64,000 nt of DNA from Prostheceraeus crozeri (lineage: Eukaryota > Platyhelminthes > Polycladida > Euryleptidae), in contig CAJQUW010008964.1 in the NCBI GenBank assembly GCA_907163375.1, positions 834,501-898,500 on the forward strand, in the 5' to 3' direction. The position numbers and the translations under genes were made by a program. Each line of letters starts with the position of its first letter. Position 1 is the stretch's first letter. The notes under the pieces were generated by a model, which saw nothing but the letters and a program-made list of their open reading frames with translations, was not told the origin of the DNA and ran no database searches. Of the stretch, positions 1 through 12,300 are shown in pieces.

Positions 1-168
1 TCCTCGACTTTTTATTATCTTCATTGCGTATATGCTCTTGTAGCATTTTTTCAATATCCTGCTCACGTGGGCGTCCATAGTAGATTTTGTGTGAAGGTGA
101 CACCCCGGATAATGATTTCTGATGTTCTTGTAATGTTAGGAAGATGTGGCGGCTCCGTGTTGGTCTGG
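1..168 (-). CDS. Possible exon of an unknown gene, cut by the window edge
   Basis: On the minus strand a frame stays open for about 55 codons from an in-frame TAA just upstream of position 168 to the window edge. The visible peptide is hydrophilic and includes the segments HIFLTLQEHQKSLSG and YYGRPREQDIEKMLQ. A possible acceptor (TAATCCAG) lies at the upstream end. I do not recognise the family. The gene, if real, would continue beyond position 1, on the same strand as AACS and downstream of it. It could also be transposon debris or a chance frame. Confidence 0.3.
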
Positions 169-1084
169 ATTATCCAACAGTTCTGAGGGTCGTTTTGAGG
201 CACAAGTCGAATTTCTCTGACCGACCGTCTGGCGAAGTTGCCATGGAGATGTTTTTAGGATCCTATGGTGGTCAGGTTTTCATACTGGCAGAAACCAATC
301 ACATTCTGATGTAGGTAAAAAGACTCTGACATGCGGATGGGATTTCTTAAATTTTGATGGAATCATGACAAGAACATTCTAAGGATATTCATGACATAGA
401 TGAGCGCAAGCGATGAAGGGCGGTTTTTCCTTTTTAACAGATGCATTAGGATTCTCCGCCCATTCAATTTGTTCTCGCAGCATAAGCAAAAATTCCCGTT
501 CATTGCATCACTAGCAAACTTAGAAGATTAAACAATCTAACTCTGTAAATCCTGTGTCAGTGTGTGGGACTCTGCATTTGAGCCCTACTTCATTCATGCA
601 CAGCAGGAGAGGCATGCACGCGGATGGTAATTAAAAAGAAATCATTCTGAAATGTTTAGGAAATATTTGTATTGTTTGGTATCGATGAAATAGATTACAG
701 TCTGACTGGAGGTTTTGAAGCTGCCAAGAGCACGTAAGTGAAATTTTCAGGGGAGGGGCTCAGCCCTCTGTAGCCCCCCTGTTCCCGCGTGCCTGCATAC
801 ATCTTTTATTGTTCATCGATTTCCAGTCAATCCTCTTTAATTAAAACGCACAATTGAAGCTGATGATTAATTCAGCTCTTTCGATATTAGTGTAGGCCCT
901 ACTAGCACAGACCTACTTCCGAATATTCCCCGAGGTTATGAATTGAGACAGTCTATATTTGCTGCATTATATCAGTATTGGCGCCGACCTATCATTGATA
1001 AGGATACTCACTTGCTCATGTATACATTTGTGCATTTCTGTACATTATAGTAATGATTGACTCAATAGCGCATGTTCTTCTAGT
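169..1084. other. Intergenic stretch, nothing recognised
   Basis: No frame with recognisable protein similarity, no terminal repeats and no strong tandem repeats were seen here. The composition is AT-rich, like the introns elsewhere in the window. Confidence 0.5.
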
Positions 1085-1848
1085 GTCCTATGTGAAGATC
1101 TGAAACTGACAAAGAAATTTCGATTTTCATCCGTTAAAGGTATCGTAATCGATGGAGAGCTTCTGTCTCACCTCATATTCGCTGACGATATCCACGACAA
1201 CAGTCAGCCAGTCGGACTAAAGAGGAAAATTGCCAAGACGAAGATCATGTGTAACAATTCCGCACGGAAGACCGACGTCATTATCGATGGAAGATCGAAG
1301 AAGTCAACAAATATGTATACCTTGGCCAGATGCAACATCACTCTTGGGTGGAATGCCTTCCGGAAGCTTGGCGATATCATGCGAGATAAAAAAGTTCCCA
1401 TGAAATTAGAGAGAAAGGCGTTCAACGAATGTATTCTTCCTACTATGACATATGACAGCGAAATATGGTTGCTAAATGATACACAATTGGAGAAGCTCGT
1501 CACAACTCAACGGAAAATGGAGCGTATGTAATGATGGGTATTACACTTCGTGACAGGAAGAGAGCCAGTTGGATCCGTCAGCAGACAGGGGTCACTGACA
1601 TCATCCAGTGTATCCGGGAGAGTTGATGGGCAAGACATGTGGCGCGACGAAATGACAATCGATGGACAAATAGATAACACGGGTTACAGAATGGACTCCA
1701 CGCAACTACAAAAGATCACGTGGACGACCAAAATCAAGATGGTGCGACGATCTAGAACGAAACATCGAACGCACATGGAGCCGCATGGCTAAAGACAAAG
1801 TTTTGTGGACGTTCAAGAGAGAGAAATGCCCTGATGATGATGAAGAAT
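1085..1848 (+). mobile_element. LINE (non-LTR retrotransposon) reverse transcriptase, 3-prime fragment
   Basis: Translations in several frames give the end of a LINE reverse transcriptase. The catalytic box LIFADDI lies near 1169. It is followed by a segment with WNAFRKLGDIMRDKKVP and ECILPTMTYDSEIW (1247-1531) and then LRDRKRASWIRQQTGV in another frame. The coding part is broken by frameshifts, and the 5-prime two thirds (endonuclease and most of the polymerase) are absent, as expected of a 5-prime-truncated LINE insert. It ends in a GATGATGATGAA-rich tail, typical of short-repeat LINE 3-prime ends. It lies beyond the AACS 3-prime end and is inactive. Confidence 0.75.
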
Positions 1849-2864
1849 GAATAATATGAAAATGTGTTTTCCACTGGAATTTAGTGCTTTAGTATATGAA
1901 TCACAGCTTGAGTTGCCACTTACCGGTGCTTTAGTTGTGCTAGCGTGAATTTTAAGTTTGTCATTTTTTCAAATGGAGGTCAATCAATGTTTTTGATCTG
2001 CTACTCAGTTTGGCTTGAAGATTGGTTAGCACTTTGAAACCTTATCACAGGAATAAGAGCACAGTGAAAAATAGGAAGGAATTGAGTGAGGTGAACAGAA
2101 GATGTTGACTACCTGTTGACAGTGACATTATCCTTGGATATCAAGGCGATATATCCGCCAATACCGGTTTACGAGGCAACGGCAGGTAAAAACGGAGATA
2201 TAGATATGTTAAGAAAGGACGCATAAGAGATCAGTGAAAGTGAAGCATCTCGATTTTCTGACTGCTACCTAACTTTGCATGCTCATCTTGAAAGAAAATT
2301 AATAAAGCTCTTCATTCTGCATTATTTAAGCTCTCACGATGACTACATCAACACTAATTTGTCATTTGTAAAGAAATGAACACTTTACATGGTCGTATCC
2401 GCCTTATACACGTGCAGTTAAGTTGTAATTAATCACTGTATTATTCTTTTCAGATAACAATCGATAAATTTCCCATGTAGAGGAGCAGACAATTATACCA
2501 TCACTACTCAAGCCGGAGAAAATGAGCTTCGATTGAAGCGTTGAACGCAAGTAATGGATAGCACTCACGAAAATCACCTCAACCTTCGCACGGCGAGGGC
2601 ACTCTATTGTTTAATCTGGACAGACATAGAGTGAGCTCAGTCATGCCACGAAGTTGAGCAGTTATTCTGATATCGATGCACAATTTTCATGGGTGTTGAC
2701 CTAGTCTCGACTCATGTTCACCTAATGAAATCGAAACTATATACACATTGGGGATTTAATAAATGCTGAGATACCACTCTACCTAATATGCCTACTCTAT
2801 GGATTCAGTTGAGCATTGCCGCACAGAAAAACGACGAAAACAATAAAATTCATCCACAGCTATC
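1849..2864. other. Intergenic stretch downstream of AACS
   Basis: No convincing coding region or element boundary is seen. The right edge is probably close to the AACS polyadenylation site. Confidence 0.5.
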
Positions 2865-2870
2865 TTTATT
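2865..2870 (-). terminator. Probable AACS polyadenylation signal
   Basis: TTTATT on the plus strand reads AATAAA on the minus strand, about 320 bases past the AACS stop codon. This would give a 3-prime UTR of ordinary length. No experimental support is available, and other weaker signals could be used. Confidence 0.5.
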
Positions 2871-3188
2871 ACAATTCAGAACGCATTCAATACAAAAAAT
2901 GAAATGGATAGCACAATTCTGATATGTAGCAATAATGATCGACCGATTATATCGTCAACAAAAAGATATTCTCTCAATAAGATCAGTGACATTCGATTAC
3001 AAAATTTCTAATACACATTACATAGAAATTTAGCAAACACCAGTTGAATAGCGTACAATTTTATGGTTAAGACCAAACAGTAACTTTCAGTTGACAAACA
3101 GTTTCCTTTTAAATAAATCAAAATTAAAGAAAAATGAAATTTGTAGTTCGGAAAACGGAGAGGTCCTCAATGAAATGTAATACCTTTC

Positions 3189-3323
3189 TCAGATCAATGG
3201 CAAAATATCAATATAATATTGCAGACACTTAGGATTGGAAAGTGACGACGAATTGGCGCACTCGGGTCTACCATTCAGAATATGACGGACGGCAACTTCC
3301 ACTTTCTTTCCGCTGAGCGTATA
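3189..3323 (-). CDS. AACS: AACS coding exon 15 and stop
   Basis: The acceptor is TTTCCTTTCAG. It encodes [20 protein letters not shown] and ends [11 protein letters not shown] then TGA. This is the family's C-terminal lysine motif and tail, with the length expected. Confidence 0.95.
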   Translation of the reverse strand, partial: YTLSGKKVEVAVRHILNGRPECANSSSLSNPKCLQYYIDILPLI

Positions 3324-6300
3324 CTGAAAGGAAAGTGATACCAATAAGCTTTTTGTCAATCTGAATCTCTGGAAATGGTAGTACATACAAAGCTTCGTGA
3401 CAAAAAATCACTTTGTCGGACGAGCGCTTTGTTATGTCATCAGGGGTGTAATTCAGTAAATTCACAGAATTTCAAGGTACAGATTGTTTCATAAAAAATG
3501 GATCACCCTTAAACATCTCCTTAACTTCAACTTTGTCTAACTCCGCCAAACTTGAACGAATTTCTCTGAAATTCGGAAGATATGTCAGTTGTGCTTACTA
3601 ATATCATTGTTGGAAATTTCAAGCATGAATATTGAGTTGTTTTCCTGTTATAGATAAAAAAAGTAGTAGATAATTTAATCTTCATTTAGCAATGTTGCAC
3701 AAAATCATACCTCACTCTTATAAAATTACATTTGTTTCCTTTGTTATGTAATATGTTGTTCTACAAGCCAAAAGCTATCAAGCAAAACAAAAATAAAGAA
3801 AATCGGTCAATCAGAGCCAGTGTAGCACCATTATTCATCAACAATAATGTAACTGCTACATGTGATTAACAGGACTTCATGTTCTATAGCTTCCTGACTT
3901 CGTTGCGGTGGTGTTGGCAGCACTCCTGATTGCTTTCAGCCAGAAATCTATCTCTTACCGGTTGAAAACAATACAAAACACAAATGAGCAATAACGAGAT
4001 CGCATTCACAAAAGGCAAAGTGTCAGCCTTGCTAGAACTACTTCACATACAGCAAGGAACCATGAATTCTGAACGCTATGTGAATGTTTTACGAATGAAC
4101 ATTGGCCAAATGACAGATCAACTTGGTGATCCATCGACTTGGTTATTTATGGATGATAATGCTACGTGTCACAGGAGTAGTAGAGTCAACTTATGCAAGT
4201 CTCAATTAGGGCTTAGGACATTATCTTGGCCAGCTCGTTCTCCTGATCTGAATCCCATAGAAAATGTATGGAGTATTCTAAAACGTAACGTTCGTCGTTC
4301 ACTGCTACCTACAGATGGCGTATTACAACTTACGTCACTGTTAAAAAGAGGGTGGAGAAAGTTAGATCAGTCAAAAATCAACGATATCATCGAATCAATG
4401 CCTAGACGAATTGGTAATGTCATTGACAATAAGGGTAGGGCCACAAAATATTAGCTTCTTAAGAACCGTTACTGTATCATAGCCTATCGAATTATATAAG
4501 GACATTTAAATATATTAGGGACATGAAATAACATGAAAAATGCTTTCTGTATCATACTTATGTTTTATTTAGTGAAATTTTAGGATGATCCACTTTTTAT
4601 GAAACGGACTGTAGTTTCGCCCATGAGTCTTAAGATATAGCAAATCATGCAACTAATATAACTAAGGCCGTATCACATCACCTACGTGCTACGTGTTCAA
4701 AGTCATAAATAGTCAATAAACCATTCATACCGATGATGAAATTTCGAACGGAAGAGGCACCAGTTAAACACGTACCTGAACATGTAATACGATAAAAGGG
4801 ATGAAATTGCACAGACTATTATGAAATGTGAATGTAACTGTCAAAACGAAGAAGTTGAAAATTCTTCAGCTAGAGACAATCTGATTGGATGTGACAGTTA
4901 TGACCAAGAAGATCTATGAATACTATGATGAAGAGTTCTTCATCACACTATTCATAGGCATCTTTGTTGTGACGTCGCGGTTCAATAACTTGCATGAATC
5001 GCTTGCATTGTGCATGTTTGCATTTCACACGACGTTCGAAACGCAGCACACAGCACGCAAGTGATGTGATACGGCCTTAACCAGGGATATCTATGATTAA
5101 TATCTATGGTATTCCAGGGAAACTCTTGGAAACTCTGGATCTGTGACCGATTAGCGGAGGGCAGATTTGAAATCATTTTTCATAGACTTTGGCAGCTAAA
5201 TCGAAAATATCTGATTAAATTTGCTGTTTTGCATACTCCGGTAGATCAAGTTCATATTTTGTCAAGAAGACAAATGGTGCGCAAATGCAGCGTTTTGCAG
5301 TGTGAATCAAATAAACGTACCAGACACAAGAAATCTGTAAAGTTATCAATTTATCGATTTCCCTTGAAGGACGAAGAACAACTTAAAACGTGGATAGAGA
5401 TGCTGAAAAATGGAATTAAAAGTGAAGTAATAACAAGGAACATGGGAGTCTGCTTATTACATTGGCCTAAAAGTGCAGCTAAAAAGAAATGTTGTGGTGG
5501 AAAATCTGTCCTAGTCACGCTTCCTTCAGTATTTGAGGAAAGCAACTCTATTTCAGACACTTTTCAGACGACTTTCAGGCATTCGAGGATTATTGGCTGA
5601 ACAGCGAAATTTTGGTCTAGATGAATTGGAAAATTTTAATGTGCACGATAAATTATCAAATTTCCAGACCTTTAAAAAGGATGCTCAAAGCAAAAAGTTC
5701 CCAATCAATATCATTATTAAGGGAGATTACGTACTCTTGTTATCCATCAGTAGCGAGCTTGAAACAGTCTTAATCATAACAATCTCTTGCGACTTCTCAA
5801 TCACTGCAAAGCGCATGTTTGAAAATGTCAGGTTACCAACCACAGTTACTCGGATTTCAGATTTCAGATATCCTCGAGCTACTGCGCTATGAAGTTAATG
5901 GTCGAAGATATAATTCACCAATTATGCTGATGGTACTGAATTTATTTCTAATAAAATGAACTTGTTACAAAATGCTCAGATCTTATCTTCCACTTCCGAC
6001 TCCCAAAACTCTCACAAAAAATATTGGTTCTTTCAACGATATTGGTTCTGAGACTGAAGCAATGCAAGCTTGTTTGCATAAATTGTGTGGAGTTATATTT
6101 GATGAAGTGCGCATTTTACCTTCAGTGCGACTGAGAGGTGGACATATTTTAGGATACGCTTGTGATAATTCAAAACAAACGGCTTGCGGTGTCCTCGCAA
6201 TCATGATAAAGCCTCTGTTTACAAAAATCAAAGCCTTTGTTATTCGCCTTGTACCGGTATTCTCAATCAATGCTTAGTTTTTGAGGGATCTTGTTATTAC

Positions 6301-9300
6301 AGCTTTGTGAATCATTTATTCGGTCGATGGCACGTCCTTGTACCATGCGATGTCAGATGATCATGCGATGAATCGGACATTTTACAAATTGCTCTGTCGT
6401 GATGGTTCGTTATCATCTTGTATTTCTCATCCTGTGGAATCGAACAGATCGTTGTACCTCCTGTTTGATCCCGTACTCTTATTGAAATCTATCAGAAACA
6501 ACTGGATTACTTTCAAATCACAAACTATAGAATTCCAGTCCCCTGATTCATCAAAGAGAGTTTTAGGTCCGATCTCCCCGAATTATATGAAAAAGACAAA
6601 CAATCTTCTCTTCGCCGAACGAAACCAACATCAAATGCACTCAATCCCAATGCTTTTGAAAAACAAAAAGTTCATTTAGTTTTGAAAGTGTTTGATGATA
6701 AAACAATTGCAGCCTCAAGTCAGGACGGCAAGGAAGAAACAGCATGTTTTATTTACCACATCCTCAATATGTTGAAGCAATTAAACAATCGAAGTGTGAG
6801 TGAACATCTACACCTGAAGGAAAATTTCTCTGTCACTTGTTTGTCAGTTGGAACATTTATCTAAAATGAGTGAGTGTTTCAAGCAAATTACTCCGACTCG
6901 GGGTGCAAGGAGAATGCGAACATTGACCGTCGAAACTACGGAGGCTCTCACACAAACTTTAGATGAACTTTCATCCATGTCAAAACATCTTTTGGAGGTG
7001 CATAAAGTGAAATATCTGCTTCTTGGCCACTTTCAGAGTGACCGTCTTGAAGGCGAGTTCGGATATTACAGAGAAACGTTTGGTGGACTATATTACATCG
7101 CCCTTGAACAAGTTCTGATTGCTGCTGAATTCCGCCGTGTGAAGATGTTGCATGAACTGGATTGCTTAGACAACGGAAAGTATTCTCCAACATCGAATAC
7201 ATGCTTTAAATGCAGCAACCTTGATCTTTCTGATGAAGAATGGAAAGCAATTGACCAAGCTCAAAATAAAGTCTGCAAACTACCTCAAGTTGTCCGCTCG
7301 ACATTATTTTATGTTGCAGGATACATTGCGAAAAAGGAAAGCGTGCCGATTGATCACAACGAAAGTATACGTGATAATGTTGATCCTGATGACATCGTCT
7401 TTCTGAATGGTTTGAATCGAGGTCTCCTTACATTACCACCAAAAGAATTATTTTGCTACTGTTTGCTCTCATACAGCTTCTTTTCAAAATCCAACAAACA
7501 TCCTTGTCTGAAGCGTTAGGTGTATTGTCTCACCAATTTGCATGCCACTCACTTTAATTTTGAGAAAAAGGAGGGAATCGCTCAAAGATTAGCCACAACC
7601 ATGTTGTCAGGTTTTATTCGTAAGGAAGATGATCAGAAACACGAAGCGGATATCAGGAAACAAAACAAGTTTTCCAAATAAACATTGAAATAAAGAAAGC
7701 ATGCTGCATTATACTTGTACATTGTTTTATATTTAATATTTTTACCATTATAACATATAAGGAAAGTACTGGGGAATTTGATGAATGCACAATTCACGTA
7801 TCATTTTTTTTTTACGGATTTTACGTCACTTTTTACCCCTACTGGGGCCTTAGACGGTGCTGACTCAAGTCAGACTTTGTTTGGAGCGTTGTGGTGCTTT
7901 GTAGTCCGGATGCCCTTCCTGCCGACTTCCAATGACACTTTCCGGGTTCGACCTCTGGACCATGAGATCGCTAGTCCAAGTACGCAACCACTGTGCCACG
8001 GACACCACAATATATGCATTATATAACATAATTATTGCATTTTTGTGTAAACTTCATGACAGAAAATATAAATTACTAGTTATTGTCGAAATAACATATT
8101 ATGATAAATGTAGAAAGTAATAATTAATACAGGAATATTTAAAAATGATTTTATGCATTGATAATTGTATCTAGCGATTGAAATATTTTGTAGAATTCTG
8201 GCCTCCACCAATCGTCCACAGATCCAGAGTTTCCAATCCCTAGAATATCATAGATATCCCTGCTTTAACTTGAGTGGACTGAAATGCACCATGAAGGCGG
8301 TTGCGCATTTCGATATAGTAGGCTTTCGATATATACCCGGATAATAATACTCTATCAGATATTGTCACTCGACCAGTGATCCGAGATCATGGATTACTGA
8401 ATATATTCGATATCATAGAACGAATCATTTATTTTATTTCAATCATTGTCTCAATAACAAAATCTCTCAGTTCACTCAAGAGTGTAGCTGCCTTATCAGA
8501 GTCGTTTATAACTTCATTTATGAGCACAGTCCGAAACGCAGAGCGCAACCCTAAATTCTCCGAAATCGAACGCGGATCGCCCTTGGTTCAGCCAAACCGG
8601 AGCGCGGAGCGCAAAAACTTTCCGGTGCGCACCCATCTCTGCATAAATTCATTGACCGTGGCGATGGTGACACCAACAAAAATGGCCCCTAAGTTCTCCA
8701 TGAACTTGAATTTCCTGTTTTCGTTTGCATGTGAAAAAAATAATTAGTCAATGTGAAAAACATATTTTTGAAGCACCAGTTTTACTTTAAAGCATCTGTC
8801 AGATCCACAAGCGACAGTTCATTTCTCCAGAATATTTCTTCCTTTTATAACAACACATGACAATTATACTAAAGCAGTGAGAACAAATGACTATTGCTTC
8901 CGCAAAAATGTGTGATATTAACTGACTGTAGAAGCCGTACTTACCGGAATATCTGGAATAGTTAGGATTTTTGCAGGAACATGTCTTGCCGATAATGCAC
9001 TTCGAATAGCATCACGGATCTTCTTTTGTAAATTTGGAGGACATTCATGATCTGAGGAAGAACTGACCACTGAGCCTGCACCGTTTTGAGCAACAACATT
9101 ATGACCGAGTTTCAGAAAGAGGATCACCATTTCTTCTCCACTTGTATGATCCAATCTTCCGATACAAAGACTATCTTCTACTTCGGGGAATTTCTCAACT
9201 GAAAATAAACAAATGACAACTTTTCAGATGACAAAGTGCAGAAGTGAAGGCGACAATGCATTCAAAACAACGGTCTACGGTGATCATATCCCCATCACAG

Positions 9301-12300
9301 CCACTCACTATAACATCAAGATAGTCCAAGGCAAACTCCAATCTTACCTAGTCACTCTCATTGATAACAAAACAATCTCCACATTAAACCCAACAAAACT
9401 CAACTCTCGCTCTACACGAGCACAGTACAAACCTATCACTCACCTGACAACATTCCACTTACAACTCTCAACAACCGGATGTCAACACCACCTTCTTCAT
9501 CTCCTCACGCAACAACCGACACCTCTCAGACAACAAAAACCCACAATTTTCAGCACAAGGAAGTACAACTCATCCACACTCAATAAGTCATACAACGCAA
9601 CAACAAAAGTGGTACTCAAGCAAACACACATTACAAACATTAATAATATGCAAATCTCGATTGTATTATACAAAACACCTCTTATCGTGCACACACATAC
9701 ACACAACGCTTACATCATGGGCCCAACACTTGACGACCCTTGAACCACCTCCCAATAGCAGAGAGGGGGTGGGTTAACACAACTACAACAATGAAGCTTC
9801 TATGTCACTACTACCCATACTTGGGGATTGAACGGTGCTGACATAGACTTATGGAGCGTTGTAGTACTTTTAGTTCGGATGCACTTCCCGCCGACTTCCA
9901 ATGACACCTTCGGGGTTCGACCTCTGGACCAAAAGATCGCTAGGCCAAGCACTTTTAACCAATGTGCTACGGAGACCACAGTCTGGACACTACTATCACA
10001 AAATGCAGAAAAATTGAAAAAGATAGAGTAAGCAAAAATGTCCCGTGCACAACCCCGCTTAATGCATCCAAATTAACCTCGAACGAAATCTCTACATTGA
10101 AAATCTATTTGTTAAAAATCCAAGACAGGCCGGTCTCATGGTTGGCTAATGAAGAGGGATCTACAGGTATTATAAATACATGTAGTATGCTGCCATACAT
10201 GCTATATATTGCGCAAAAAATAATAACAAAATCAGTAATAATGTTGGGTATGATAATATGTCCATTTTCTGCTTGAGTTATACTATTTGTAGCACAAAAC
10301 TGACAATGTTGCTTATAAATCTATTATGAGTAGTGTCTATATGATACTGCTATTATTCATACAGCAAAAATTACGTAGGTTCATTCATGGATGGATGAGC
10401 ATGTCTATTATATGCACTTCAAAATAAGTGCAGCGACTACTTTTTCTGAAAATGGCTTGAGAACCAGCGGTAAATTTTGTCGTTGGATATTCGATGGAAA
10501 GCATGCCGAATAAGTCAAAGTAGTCGTTTTAACAATATTATCTTTTTCATCCTCGTACAAATCGACGATATCTTTCCATGCACCGACGATTTTGCGTTAA
10601 CTCCCTGGTACTGTCAGCTCAGTTGTTTTTGAGATTCTGTGATCCAATTATTGCGTATGTTCTTGATCAGATGTGTCGGATCAAAGAGAAGGTATAATTG
10701 AACATTATCATCACTCGGGTGCCTAACCTTCCACGATGAAATCGGATCACAAGGGAAATTCTCATGGAATAATTTGTAGCATTCCCGATTTGTTGCGTGG
10801 CAATCACATAACAAAGCTTTAGTTCGTCCACCACATTCTGAAATGACTTTCATCAAAGCTATCAGTTGTGAGTATAAAAATTCAGCCTTCAAGGTGAAAA
10901 CAGGTATCAGTCTTACTACTGAAGACTTTCCTCCCATCAAAGGTCTTATCATAAAAACGATGATTGTTCTGGCAGGCTTTGATTGGTCGTCTTCGGAATA
11001 CCCGATCAGATGGTTTCCACGTGAACGAATTGAAGGTTTGACATATATCTCGTCGAATATGATCACACAAACTTTTTGCACGCCACGCAACTCAGAGAAG
11101 AGGATGTTCACAGTATCACGAGCGTCATCGGTAGATCCAATCCCAGATACAGATCCTAACTTCTTTTTCAAAGTATCGGGATGCGGAAGATGCAGGTATT
11201 CCCTTAATGTTGAATACGTTGCACGACTACCAAGAAATAGCTGAGTTGCAATCGTCGTGCTAGAGGACGAATATCGATAAGTATTAAAAGACGAATTTGA
11301 TAGCTGCTCAATTAGGAAATGGAGTTGATCATTTTCGAAACAATTCTTATAATGAAGAACGAAATATCTAGCTTTATCGTTGCATGAGGTGACATGATTT
11401 TTTGCACGATTAATCAGTGCTTCCAGCTGAGACCATCTTTCAAGATGGCGTTGGAAACCAAGTAGACCACGAATATTCACAGATACTCCGCATGATTTCA
11501 CCACAGAAACGTTCATAAATTTGTCAACTTTTATAGAAAACTGTATAAAATCATCATCTGGATTTGATATGCATTCGTCAGATAATTTGACAAGCAACTC
11601 ATCATCAAAAGAGCAGATAGTTATAGTCATTTCGATGAATCCCTTTATGCGATCGCGATTCTCGAATGCATCAAGTTCGTCTACAGTGGATACTCTTACT
11701 TCGATCGAAATTTTCCGCTCATGGATTTCACGTGATTTATTGTGCGTTATTTCTTTATTTCCACTGAATATGCTTGGTGGATCCCTTGGTCTTGAAAATC
11801 GTTCCTTTCTTGTCATGGAAATTCCTCCTGACGGCCAATGTTTGCGGCAGATTCGAGTATTTTTCGTTACTGTCAAAGCATTAGGAATAAAATCAATCCA
11901 ACGTTTTCTTTCAAGCGAATTTTCTGGCAGGTGATATACTGGGATATAAGGCATGCCATTCGATTTATAATTTGTTTCGCAACCGGGAACACTGCATTTA
12001 TTCACCATCATGAGTGAATGAAGCAACTTAGACAATGCAAGATAAATTTCAAAAGTACTGATTGCTTTAGCAGAAGCTGGTAGAATGTGAATGCTCCTAT
12101 CTCTGTAACAGGCCTTCGAAGCTCTCCCACAGAAAGCGTCATTCTGCCTCCTGTACAATTATAGATATCTAGACCTCCTTGGGCTATCCATGGACTCCTA
12201 GATACACCTGGGCACAGGTATATAACACCTGGACTGAAAGCTGAAATTCATTTATACACAAGACGGCTAATTTGACTCTGACAGGAGATAGAGAAAAGTA

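Noticed and set aside
1204..1503. Minus-strand 99-codon frame
   Set aside because: Antisense of the LINE fragment at 1085-1848.
9497..9706. Minus-strand frame starting MCVCVC, cysteine-rich
   Set aside because: It is the antisense of a CA-rich LINE tail; the cysteines come from ACACAC repeats, not from a peptide-toxin or zinc domain.
10843..11934. Plus-strand frames of 133 and 137 codons
   Set aside because: Antisense shadows of the P-type transposase at 10408-12011.
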